Origin: an uncultured Solirubrobacteraceae bacterium
Lineage (GTDB): Bacteria > Actinomycetota > Thermoleophilia > Solirubrobacterales > Solirubrobacteraceae
Reading direction: 5' to 3'
Assembly (NCBI GenBank): GCA_902806215.1
Contig: CADCVT010000448.1
Span: 1-7,885, forward strand
Length of the DNA: 7,885 nucleotides
In this document: one piece after another, positions 1 through 4,867 of the stretch
How the letters are laid out: each line of letters starts with the position of its first letter
How positions within the stretch are numbered: the first letter of the stretch is position 1
Notes under the pieces: model-generated
The model's input: only the letters and a program-made list of their open reading frames with translations
Told to the model about the DNA's origin: nothing
Databases searched by the model: none
Position numbers and translations under genes: made by a program

Positions 1-329
1 AAGCGGCCGTCGGCGCCGCTCGCGCTCAGCGCCGCTCGCTGCGCGGCGGGCTTGCCGGGCCGCCACGTGTCGTCGGCGTCGCACAGCGCGACCCACTCCA
101 CTGCGCGCAGTGCCTCGAAGCCGCTCCGCCGCGCGGCCGGCAGCCCGCCGCGCTCCGGGCGCCGGACGATCCGGCAGCGCGCCGCGTGCTCGACGTGCAG
201 CAGCACGGGCTCGGGCGACCCGTCGTCGACCACGACGACCTCGTCGGCCTCCTCGGCGAGCACCGCATCGAGCGTCTCGGCGAGGTACGGCGCCCAGCCG
301 TGGACGGGCACGATGACGCCGACACGCAT
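1..329 (-). CDS. Glycosyltransferase family 2, N-terminal part (cut by window edge)
   Basis: The first 109 residues of a GT-A fold glycosyltransferase are visible; the rest lies beyond the left edge. The protein opens with a beta strand typical of GT2 enzymes (MRVGVIVPVHGWAPYL). Next come DDGS at residues 35-38, which in the family contacts the nucleotide-sugar, and the DxD-type metal site DADD at 84-87. A W-x-P-x-K-x3-Q stretch follows at 89-97, also characteristic of GT2. Family knowledge: such enzymes transfer a sugar from a UDP-, GDP- or dTDP-sugar to a lipid, polysaccharide or protein acceptor at the inner face of the membrane. The acceptor cannot be told from this fragment. The ATG at 327-329 is the natural start, because the strand-1 motif follows at once. 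A TAGAGT box 7 bases upstream suggests a leaderless transcript. The gene diverges from the operon that begins at 441. Confidence 0.85.
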   Translation of the reverse strand, partial: MRVGVIVPVHGWAPYLAETLDAVLAEEADEVVVVDDGSPEPVLLHVEHAARCRIVRRPERGGLPAARRSGFEALRAVEWVALCDADDTWRPGKPAAQRAALSASGADGR

Positions 330-336
330 CGGGCGG

Positions 337-342
337 ACTCTA
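337..342 (-). promoter_or_regulatory. Candidate -10 box for a leaderless glycosyltransferase mRNA
   Basis: On the minus strand TAGAGT fits the actinobacterial -10 consensus TAnnnT and lies exactly 7 bases before the ATG at 329. That spacing places transcription initiation at or next to the A of the start codon. A TTGACG lies at 352-357, but it is only 9 bases from the -10 box, too close to be its -35 partner. No Shine-Dalgarno sequence is present, which agrees with leaderless translation. This is inference from spacing alone. Confidence 0.35.
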
Positions 343-440
343 CGAACCATCCGTCAAGCGGCGGTGACGCTGCTCGACGCCCGCGCGCCGGGCCGCCAGG
401 ACGGAGGTCCCGCACCGACCGCCGCGGGTACACCGGCCCC

Positions 441-680
441 ATGCTCATCATCGCCGTCGCCGCGTTCTGCGTGCTCCTCCTCGTCCTCGCCTTCGTCGCG
501 CCTCGCCTGTCGCGCCACGCGGAGCGCGGAGGCAAGGCGCCGGCCCACCTCGGCGCCCGCGGTGCCCGCAAGACGCCCGGCATCGGCCATCTCCTGGCCA
601 AGCCCTTCGAGTCCGCGAGCAAGTGGATGGGCAAGAGCGGCTCCGCCGGTCGCAAGGCCCGCGGCAAGACGCCCGTCTGA
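441..680 (+). CDS. Small basic single-pass membrane protein, unknown function (79 aa)
   Basis: I do not recognise this gene. The protein has a hydrophobic N-terminal segment at residues 2-20 (MLIIAVAAFCVLLLVLAFVA), most likely one transmembrane helix. A strongly basic, Gly/Ala/Lys/Arg-rich tail follows to residue 79. The positive-inside rule would put the tail in the cytoplasm, with an outside N-terminus. The ATG at 441 is chosen because the membrane segment starts there and codon third positions are almost all G or C from this point. Longer readings upstream give Arg/Pro-rich sequence with no hydrophobic start. It is the first gene of a probable operon with the serine hydrolase and the antiporter. 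The basic tail could bind acidic lipids, nucleic acid or a partner protein, but nothing in the sequence decides this. Confidence 0.7.
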   Translation: MLIIAVAAFCVLLLVLAFVAPRLSRHAERGGKAPAHLGARGARKTPGIGHLLAKPFESASKWMGKSGSAGRKARGKTPV

Positions 681-1435
681 GCACCGCGGCCCGCCGAGCC
701 CTCGTCGCGGCGGCTCTCGCCGCGACCGTATCCACGGCGCCCGCCGCGGCAGCGACCTGGACGCCGGACGTCGCGGCCGCTCGCGCGTATGCCGCGCCGC
801 GGCCCGGCACCGCGAGCTTCGCCGTCCGCGCGCACGGGCGCCTCTACGGCCACCGCACGCAGCGCGGCGTCCCGGCGGTCAGCACCGTCAAGGCGATGCT
901 GCTCGTCGCCTACCTCAAGCGCGCGAAGGACCGGCCGCTCGTGGCCGAGGACCGCCGCCTGCTCGCGCCGATGGTCCGCCGCAGCGACGACGACGCTGCC
1001 AACCGCGTCTTCGTCGCCGTCGGCACCCGCGGCCTCGCGAGGCTCGGCGTCCCGGGCTTCCGCGCGCACCCGACGATCTGGGGCAACAGCACCGTGACCG
1101 CGCGCGGCATGTCGCGCTTCATGCTCACGATCGACCGCCGCATGCCCCCGCGCCACCGCGCGTACGGCATGTCGCTGCTGCGGACGATCGTCCCGCGCCA
1201 GCGCTGGGGGATCGGCCGCGTGAGGCTCCCACGCGGCTGGCACCTGTACTTCAAGAGCGGCTGGGGCTCGGGCAGCGGCGCAGCCGACCACCAGGTCGCG
1301 CTGCTGACCGACGGCGAGCGCCGGATCTCGGTGGCGGTCATGACGAGCGGCAACGGCTCACATGCCGCGGGGAAAGCCACGCTGCGAGGGATCGCCAGGC
1401 GCCTGCTTCGCGGCCTGCCGCCCGCTCGCGGATAA
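623..1435 (+). CDS. Exported beta-lactamase-like serine hydrolase (class A/PBP fold)
   Basis: Numbering from the GTG at 623 (270 aa), the protein has an Arg-rich n-region and a hydrophobic Ala-rich stretch at 25-44 ending in an AAA-type signal peptidase site, so it is probably exported. The penicillin-binding fold motifs are present: S87-T-V-K90 (SxxK, the catalytic serine and lysine), S121-D-D123 in place of SDN inside SDDDAAN, and K211-S-G213 (KTG box). I see no ExxLN omega-loop motif holding the deacylating glutamate of true class A beta-lactamases. A peptidoglycan hydrolase or transpeptidase-like role, or another amide or ester hydrolase, is therefore as likely as antibiotic hydrolysis. 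GTG 623 is the only canonical start that keeps the signal peptide and overlaps the upstream gene by 58 bases. A CTG at 677, overlapping the upstream stop as CTGA, would give a more typical signal peptide. The antiporter gene follows after 9 bases. Confidence 0.82.
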   Translation: MDGQERLRRSQGPRQDARLSTAARRALVAAALAATVSTAPAAAATWTPDVAAARAYAAPRPGTASFAVRAHGRLYGHRTQRGVPAVSTVKAMLLVAYLKRAKDRPLVAEDRRLLAPMVRRSDDDAANRVFVAVGTRGLARLGVPGFRAHPTIWGNSTVTARGMSRFMLTIDRRMPPRHRAYGMSLLRTIVPRQRWGIGRVRLPRGWHLYFKSGWGSGSGAADHQVALLTDGERRISVAVMTSGNGSHAAGKATLRGIARRLLRGLPPARG

Positions 1436-1444
1436 GTTCGCGGC

Positions 1445-2710
1445 GTGCCCGTCGCACTCTCACCCGGCTGGGAGGCCGCCGCTCCCTACGCGATCGGCCT
1501 GCTCTTCCTCGGCCTCGCCACGTTCGTCGCGATCGGCGCGCTCTCGCACGAGGAGGAGCGCGCGTGGTCGGCGACGATCATCTACCTCGTCCTCGGCGCG
1601 ATCGCCGCGATCGGGCTGAACCTCCTCGACCTGCGCCAGCTCGACCCGTTCACCGACGTGGTCCTCATCCAGCGGGTCACCGAGCTCGCCCTGATCGTCG
1701 CGATCTTCGCGGCCGGCCTCGCCGTCGAGCGGGAGATCAACCGCCGCAAGTGGCAATCGGTGGCGGTCCTCCTGCTGGTCGTGATGCCGGCGACGATCGG
1801 GCTGGTCGCGCTGTTCGCGACGCAGGCGATGGGCCTGTCGCTCGGCGCCGCGATCCTGCTCGGCGCCATCCTCGCGCCCACCGACCCGGTGCTCGCCGGC
1901 GACGTCGGGCTCGGTGCGCCGGGCGAGAACGAGGACTCGGTCGAGCCGCGCTTCAGCCTCCACACCGAGGCGGGGATCAACGACGGTCTGGCCGCGCCGT
2001 TCCTGCTGCTCGGCATGTTCATCGCGAAGGAGGGCGGCACCGGCTTCGTCGGCGAGTGGCTGGCGTTCGACGTGCTCTACGCCCTGGCGGTCGCGGTCGT
2101 CATCGGCGCGATCATGGGCACCGGCATCGCGGCCGTCATGGTGCGCCTGCGCGAGCGGCGCCTGCTCGACCACGAGTTCGACCAGTTCGCCGCCGTCGCC
2201 GCGGTGTTCGTCGTCTACGGCCTGACCGAGGTCGCGGGCGCCTACGGGTTCGTCGCCGTGTTCGTCGCGGGGTTCGCGTTCCGCCGCTACGAGTTCGGGC
2301 ACGAGGTCAACAAGCGCGTCCACGACGGCGCCGAGGACTACGGCAAGCTGCTGGAGCTGCTGGTGATCCTCGGCCTCGGCTCGATGATCAGCCTCGACCG
2401 CCTCGGCGAGCCCGGCCTCGCCGGCGGGCTGCTCGCGCCGCTGCTGCTGTTCGTCATCCGCCCGGGGCTCGTCTTCCCGCTCTCGGACCGCAAGCTCATG
2501 AACGCGCGCGAGCGCCTGTTCCTCGGCTGGTTCGGCGTCCGCGGCGTCGCGGCGCTCTTCTACGCCGCGGTGGTCGTCCACGAGGAGGTCCTCAGCCGCG
2601 AGGAGGCGACCACCGTCTTCTGGACGGCGGCCGTCGTCGTCATGGTCAGCCTCGTGCTGCACGGCGTCAGTGCGACGCCGCTCACGAACCGCTGGGTCGA
2701 CGACGACTAG
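1445..2710 (+). CDS. Sodium(cation)/proton antiporter, CPA1/NhaP type
   Basis: A 421-residue polytopic membrane protein with about 12-13 hydrophobic segments. The ion-binding signature of electroneutral CPA1 exchangers is visible: T146-D147-P148 in a discontinuous helix, and N179-D180 within EAGINDG (175-181), where the aspartate is the expected proton/cation carrier. A late helix carries GWFGVRGVAAL (361-371), with the conserved arginine at 366. Family knowledge: these proteins exchange cytoplasmic Na+ (sometimes K+ or Li+) for external protons and control pH and salt balance. The protein ends shortly after the last helix, so no TrkA-C or other regulatory C-terminal domain is present. The GTG at 1445 follows the hydrolase stop by 9 bases, indicating cotranscription. 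No clear Shine-Dalgarno precedes it. The gene converges on the leftward gene at 2715, with 4 bases between the stop codons. The exact ion cannot be read from sequence. Confidence 0.92.
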   Translation: MPVALSPGWEAAAPYAIGLLFLGLATFVAIGALSHEEERAWSATIIYLVLGAIAAIGLNLLDLRQLDPFTDVVLIQRVTELALIVAIFAAGLAVEREINRRKWQSVAVLLLVVMPATIGLVALFATQAMGLSLGAAILLGAILAPTDPVLAGDVGLGAPGENEDSVEPRFSLHTEAGINDGLAAPFLLLGMFIAKEGGTGFVGEWLAFDVLYALAVAVVIGAIMGTGIAAVMVRLRERRLLDHEFDQFAAVAAVFVVYGLTEVAGAYGFVAVFVAGFAFRRYEFGHEVNKRVHDGAEDYGKLLELLVILGLGSMISLDRLGEPGLAGGLLAPLLLFVIRPGLVFPLSDRKLMNARERLFLGWFGVRGVAALFYAAVVVHEEVLSREEATTVFWTAAVVVMVSLVLHGVSATPLTNRWVDDD

Positions 2711-2714
2711 CGCC

Positions 2715-3155
2715 TCAGGCGTGCGTCTGCGCGCGATCCTTCGCTGTCACCGTCGTCACCTTCACGCCGAGCCCGGCGACCTTGTGCGGCAGGTCGAGGT
2801 GCAGCCAGCGCGACACGCGCGACGGGAGCATCGAGAGGATCACCTCGTCGTAGCCGTCGGCGTTGATCGCGTCGGCGATCGCCTCGATCGGCGCCGACGA
2901 TCCCACCTTCCCCTCGACGTGCGTTCCCGCCGCCTCCTCGAGCAGCGGCAGCGCGAGCGCGAGCACCTGCTCGCCCTCGTCGAGGCCGTGATCCTCCGAC
3001 GCGGCGGCGAGCTTGTCGAGCCCGTGCGTCGGCTTGGGGACGAGCAGGGTGAACGTCGCGTCGCCGCTCGCGGCGCGCTCCCGGACGGCGTCCAGGAGGG
3101 CAGGGGTCGCCGCGGTCTTGTGCGCGACGACCAGAACTCGTGCGGATTGGCTCAT
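2715..3155 (-). CDS. Universal-stress-like alpha/beta protein, unknown function (146 aa)
   Basis: The protein begins with a buried strand (residues 6-11, RVLVVA) and has another strand at 34-39 (TFTLLV). A Gly-Ser-Ser-Ala-Pro turn follows at 85-89, then a helix of the form IEAIADAINADGYDEVILSM (90-109), and a last strand at 130-137. This alternation, and the phrase 'helix - D-E-V-I-L', resemble the UspA fold, in which a strand reports 'ADLIVMG'. The Gly-rich ATP-binding signature GxxGx9GS/T of ATP-binding UspA proteins is absent; SMLPSRVSRWLHLDLPHKV (107-125) occupies that place. I therefore call it universal-stress-like and give no function. Such proteins are soluble and cytoplasmic. It has its own predicted promoter (3165-3193), which leaves almost no leader. 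Its stop codon lies 4 bases from that of the antiporter on the other strand. Confidence 0.78.
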   Translation of the reverse strand: MSQSARVLVVAHKTAATPALLDAVRERAASGDATFTLLVPKPTHGLDKLAAASEDHGLDEGEQVLALALPLLEEAAGTHVEGKVGSSAPIEAIADAINADGYDEVILSMLPSRVSRWLHLDLPHKVAGLGVKVTTVTAKDRAQTHA

Positions 3156-3164
3156 GGCGCTCTG

Positions 3165-3193
3165 ACGCTACTCCGCGAGCCCGGTCCGCGCAA
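3165..3193 (-). promoter_or_regulatory. Predicted housekeeping-type promoter of the universal-stress-like gene
   Basis: Reading the minus strand, TTGCGC (3188-3193) is followed by a 17-base spacer and TAGCGT (3165-3170), then 9 bases to the ATG at 3155. Both boxes agree with the actinobacterial sigma-70-type pattern TTGnnn / TAnnnT at optimal spacing. The start site would be about 7 bases past the -10 box, giving a leader of only one to three bases. No ribosome binding site is needed or seen. The promoter lies between this gene and the end of the small secreted-protein gene, so the two are probably separate transcription units. Confidence 0.5.
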
Positions 3194-3201
3194 CGACTTC
3201 T

Positions 3202-3420
3202 CTAGAGAGTGCGGGTGTTGCTCACCGTGCAGCTGTGGGCGGTCGTCGCCTCGACGATCGCGCAGACGTCGCCGACGCTCTTCGGCGGCAACAGGTGGCA
3301 GATCGTGTTCTTGATGTAGTCGCAGGTGTCGGTCGACGGCGGACCGGACGCAGCACCGGCGGAGGCGGGCAGTGCGATGGTGGAGGCGACGGCGGCGGTC
3401 GCGATCAGGAGCTTGCGCAT
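3202..3420 (-). CDS. Small secreted four-cysteine protein, unknown function (72 aa)
   Basis: The product starts MRKLL, continues with a hydrophobic segment at residues 5-20 and an ALPASAGAA stretch (16-24), a textbook Sec signal peptide with cleavage predicted near residue 24. The mature part would be about 48 residues with cysteines at 33, 41, 53 and 64, an even number suited to two disulfides outside the cell. I recognise no family. The ATG at 3418-3420 is chosen because it places the signal peptide at the N-terminus; readings from further upstream run into the tRNA-Val gene and add Arg/Pro-rich sequence. The stop codon sits inside a 10-base palindrome, TCTCTAGAGA (3199-3208). The gene lies 83 bases downstream of tRNA-Val on the same strand and may be read from that promoter. 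A short inverted repeat directly precedes the start codon. Confidence 0.7.
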   Translation of the reverse strand: MRKLLIATAAVASTIALPASAGAASGPPSTDTCDYIKNTICHLLPPKSVGDVCAIVEATTAHSCTVSNTRTL

Positions 3421-3421
3421 G

Positions 3422-3445
3422 GTCACGTGAACGCGACCGCGTGAC
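3422..3445 (-). promoter_or_regulatory. Short inverted repeat just before the secreted-protein start codon
   Basis: GTCACG (3422-3427) and CGTGAC (3440-3445) are perfect inverted arms separated by 12 bases. A wobble pair and one more G-C pair could lengthen the stem to 8. The element ends one base before the ATG of the 72-residue secreted protein. In RNA it would form a hairpin covering the position where a ribosome binding site would lie; in DNA it could be a repressor half-site pair. Either role is inference. Six-base arms arise fairly often by chance in GC-rich DNA. Confidence 0.3.
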
Positions 3446-3503
3446 AGAACTTGCGGCTCGGCGGTACGAGGAACGGACGAGGCCATTCGCCCGCGACGTT
3501 GAG

Positions 3504-3577
3504 TGGGCGGAGCCGGACTCGAACCGGCGACCCTCACGTTGTAAGCGTGATGCTCTAACCAGCTGAGCTACCCGCCC
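3504..3577 (-). tRNA. tRNA-Val (anticodon UAC)
   Basis: The minus strand folds into a complete 74-base cloverleaf. The 7-base acceptor stem GGGCGGG pairs with UCCGCCC, with G-U at the innermost pair. The D stem is GCUC/GAGC. The anticodon stem UCACG/CGUGA closes the loop CUUACAA with anticodon UAC, and the T stem GCCGG/CCGGC closes the loop UUCGAGU. The discriminator base is A. CCA is not encoded. It reads GUA and, with wobble or modification at U34, other valine codons. The gene is divergent from the SDR gene at 3616 and lies upstream of the small secreted-protein gene. Confidence 0.97.
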
Positions 3578-3587
3578 CTCGCCGTTC

Positions 3588-3593
3588 AGCGTA
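3588..3593 (-). promoter_or_regulatory. Candidate -10 box for tRNA-Val
   Basis: On the minus strand TACGCT matches TAnnnT and ends 10 bases before the 5' end of tRNA-Val, which allows a leader of about 3 to 4 bases. No good -35 hexamer is seen at 16-18 bases upstream, where the sequence already overlaps the start of the SDR gene. The 38-base gap between tRNA-Val and the SDR start must hold the divergent signals for both. Confidence 0.3.
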
Positions 3594-3615
3594 GTTCGCG
3601 TGCGACGATCCGCGC

Positions 3616-4359
3616 ATGGATCTGGGACTTCGCGGGCGCGTCGCGCTCGTCACCGGCGGCTCTCGCGGCATCGGGCGGGCGATCGCCGACGAGCTCGCGA
3701 CGGAGGGCGCTTCGGTCGCCGTCTCGTCGCGTGACCCCTTCGCGACTGCCGAGGCGCTCGGGGTGCTCGGCGTCGCGTGGGACTCCGGCGACCTCGACGC
3801 GGTGCCGGGGCTCGTCGCCGAGGTGGAGGGCGCGCTCGGCCCGATCGACATCCTCGTCGTGAACACCGGTGGCCCGCCCGGCGGGCCCGACGCCCTCGGC
3901 TTCGAGCGCGAGGAGTGGGAGGCCGCCTACCGCTCGCTCGTGCTCGCGCCGATGGCGCTGGCTCAGGCGATCGTGCCCGGCATGCGGTCGCGCGGCTGGG
4001 GCCGCGTGCTCAACGTCGTCTCCACGTCGGTGCGCGAGCCGATCCCCACGCTCATGCTCTCCAACAGCCATCGCGCGGCGACGCTCGCGGCGTGGAAGAC
4101 GCTCTCCTCGCAGGTCGCGGGCGACGGCGTGACCGTCAACAGCGTGCTGCCGGGACGCATCGCGACCGAGCGGATCACGCGCCTGTACGGCGGCTCGATG
4201 GCGGAGGCCCAGCGGGTGGCGGCCGAGGAGGTGCCGGCGGGGCGGCTCGGCGAGCCGGAGGAGATGGCCGCGGCGGCCGCGTTCCTGTGCTCCGCCCGGG
4301 CGGCCTACGTCACCGGCGTCGCGCTGCTCGTCGACGGCGGCCTGACAAGATCGGTCTGA
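3616..4359 (+). CDS. SDR-fold protein of the 'NTGGP' type with altered catalytic residues
   Basis: A 247-residue Rossmann-fold protein. TGGSRGIG (13-20) is the TGxxxGxG dinucleotide-binding loop. N83-T-G-G86 replaces the usual NNAG, and VLLVDGG-type C-terminal sequence (LLVDGG, 237-242) is as in FabG-like reductases. Aligning by the conserved spacing, the catalytic serine is kept (S136). The tyrosine position (13 residues later) is S149, the lysine position is R153, and the tetrad asparagine position holds S107. The segment LSNSHRAA...WKTL and the downstream NSVLPGRIATERI are familiar to me from a widespread SDR subgroup usually annotated simply as SDR oxidoreductase, so the change looks subgroup-wide and not a local mutation. 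The substrate is unknown, and reductase activity by the classical mechanism is doubtful. It is the first gene of a pair, overlapping the zinc-ribbon gene by one base (TGATG). No Shine-Dalgarno is visible before the ATG. Confidence 0.88.
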   Translation: MDLGLRGRVALVTGGSRGIGRAIADELATEGASVAVSSRDPFATAEALGVLGVAWDSGDLDAVPGLVAEVEGALGPIDILVVNTGGPPGGPDALGFEREEWEAAYRSLVLAPMALAQAIVPGMRSRGWGRVLNVVSTSVREPIPTLMLSNSHRAATLAAWKTLSSQVAGDGVTVNSVLPGRIATERITRLYGGSMAEAQRVAAEEVPAGRLGEPEEMAAAAAFLCSARAAYVTGVALLVDGGLTRSV

Positions 4360-4679
4360 TGTCAGACCTCACCTGTCCCAAGTGCCAGTCCCCGATGCGC
4401 TCCTACGAGCGCAACGGCGTGACCCTCGACCAGTGCACCGGGTGCCGAGGGCTCTTCCTCGACCGCGGGGAGCTCGAGAGGCTCGTCGACGCCGAGGGGA
4501 GCTTCTACCAGCAGGCCGCCGAGCGCGAGCGGCCCCGCGAGCCCGAGCGCCAGCGCGAGTCCGGCTACCGCGAGCCGACGCTGAAGGACTTCTTCTCGAG
4601 CACCGGCAGCCACGGCCACCACGGCGGCGGTCACCACAAGAAGAAGCGCAAGTCGTTCCTGGAGGAGATGTTCGACTAG
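4359..4679 (+). CDS. TFIIB-type zinc-ribbon protein with His/Lys-rich tail (106 aa)
   Basis: The N-terminus carries a compact zinc ribbon, C6-P-K-C9 and C26-T-G-C29. It is followed by RGLFLDRGELERLV (30-43), the hallmark of the bacterial zf-TFIIB small-protein family, where the cysteines hold one zinc ion. A charged, probably helical Glu/Arg-rich linker follows (44-70), then a TLKDFFSS segment (74-81). The tail has six histidines between 85 and 93, directly before the KKKRK cluster (94-98), and ends LEEMFD. The molecular role of this family is not established; nucleic-acid or protein binding is usually assumed from the fold. The His-rich stretch could bind additional metal. Its ATG overlaps the TGA of the SDR gene by one base, so translation is probably coupled. 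The gene ends 26 bases before tRNA-Glu. Confidence 0.88.
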   Translation: MSDLTCPKCQSPMRSYERNGVTLDQCTGCRGLFLDRGELERLVDAEGSFYQQAAERERPREPERQRESGYREPTLKDFFSSTGSHGHHGGGHHKKKRKSFLEEMFD

Positions 4680-4686
4680 CGCGGCC

Positions 4687-4692
4687 TAGACT
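4687..4692 (+). promoter_or_regulatory. Candidate -10 box for the tRNA-Glu/tRNA-Lys transcript
   Basis: TAGACT fits TAnnnT and ends 13 bases before the first base of tRNA-Glu, giving a predicted leader of about 6 bases. It begins 7 bases after the zinc-ribbon stop codon. No convincing -35 hexamer stands at the right distance (GGAGAT at 17 bases), so readthrough from the upstream pair of genes is an alternative. Confidence 0.27.
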
Positions 4693-4705
4693 CGGTTGGA
4701 CACCT

Positions 4706-4777
4706 GCCCCCATGGTGTAGCGGTTAGCACGGCGCCCTTTCACGGCGTTAGCACGGGTTCGATCCCCGTTGGGGGTA
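4706..4777 (+). tRNA. tRNA-Glu (anticodon UUC)
   Basis: A 72-base cloverleaf. The acceptor stem GCCCCCA pairs with UGGGGGU, leaving G1-U72 as the first pair. The D stem is GUGU/GCAC, the anticodon stem GCGCC/GGCGU closes the loop CUUUCAC with anticodon UUC, and the T stem ACGGG/CCCGU closes the loop UUCGAUC. The discriminator is A. The G1-U72 pair is known from some bacterial and chloroplast tRNA-Glu and does not suggest a pseudogene. CCA is not encoded. tRNA-Lys follows after 16 bases, so one precursor probably holds both. Confidence 0.96.
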
Positions 4778-4793
4778 CTTCGCGAGATGTCGC

Positions 4794-4866
4794 GCCCCTG
4801 TAGCTCAGTTGGTAGAGCAGCGGACTTTTAATCCGAAGCGCGCAGGTTCGAGCCCTGCCGGGGGCA
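4794..4866 (+). tRNA. tRNA-Lys (anticodon UUU)
   Basis: A 73-base cloverleaf. The acceptor stem GCCCCUG pairs with CGGGGGC (one U-G pair). The D stem is GCUC/GAGC. The anticodon arm GCGGA/UCCGA closes the loop CUUUUAA with anticodon UUU and has a G-A mismatch at its outermost pair. The T stem GCAGG/CCUGC closes the loop UUCGAGC, and the discriminator is A. CCA is not encoded. The 16-base spacer from tRNA-Glu holds CGCGA/UCGCG, a small hairpin touching the first base of this tRNA. The RNA methyltransferase start codon begins two positions after the discriminator base. Confidence 0.97.
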
Positions 4867-4867
4867 C

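Noticed and set aside
403..407. GGAGG as ribosome binding site of the small membrane protein
   Set aside because: It is 33 bases before the ATG at 441, too far to act in initiation there.
26..1291. A 421-codon minus-strand frame over the glycosyltransferase and hydrolase
   Set aside because: Low-complexity shadow; the true glycosyltransferase is in a different minus-strand frame with DDGS and DADD motifs.
1460..2662. A 400-codon minus-strand frame opposite the antiporter
   Set aside because: Rich in Asp, Glu, Arg and His with no domain; it mirrors the hydrophobic codons of the antiporter.
2711..2721. A terminator hairpin CGCC-TCA-GGCG between the antiporter and the universal-stress-like gene
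   Set aside because: Only four pairs, no U-tract, and it overlaps a stop codon; expected by chance at this GC content.
52..2853. A 933-codon open frame on the plus strand
   Set aside because: It overlaps four better-supported genes, is Arg/Ala/Pro-rich without any recognisable domain, and results from rare stop codons in GC-rich DNA.
3372..3566. A 64-codon plus-strand frame ending AEPDSNRRPSRCKRDALTS
   Set aside because: This is the translation of the antisense strand of tRNA-Val, a frequent false annotation; the rest overlaps the secreted-protein gene.
3504..3577. tRNA-Val as an attachment site of an integrated element
   Set aside because: No integrase, no duplicated tRNA 3' end and no change of gene type or composition beside it were seen.
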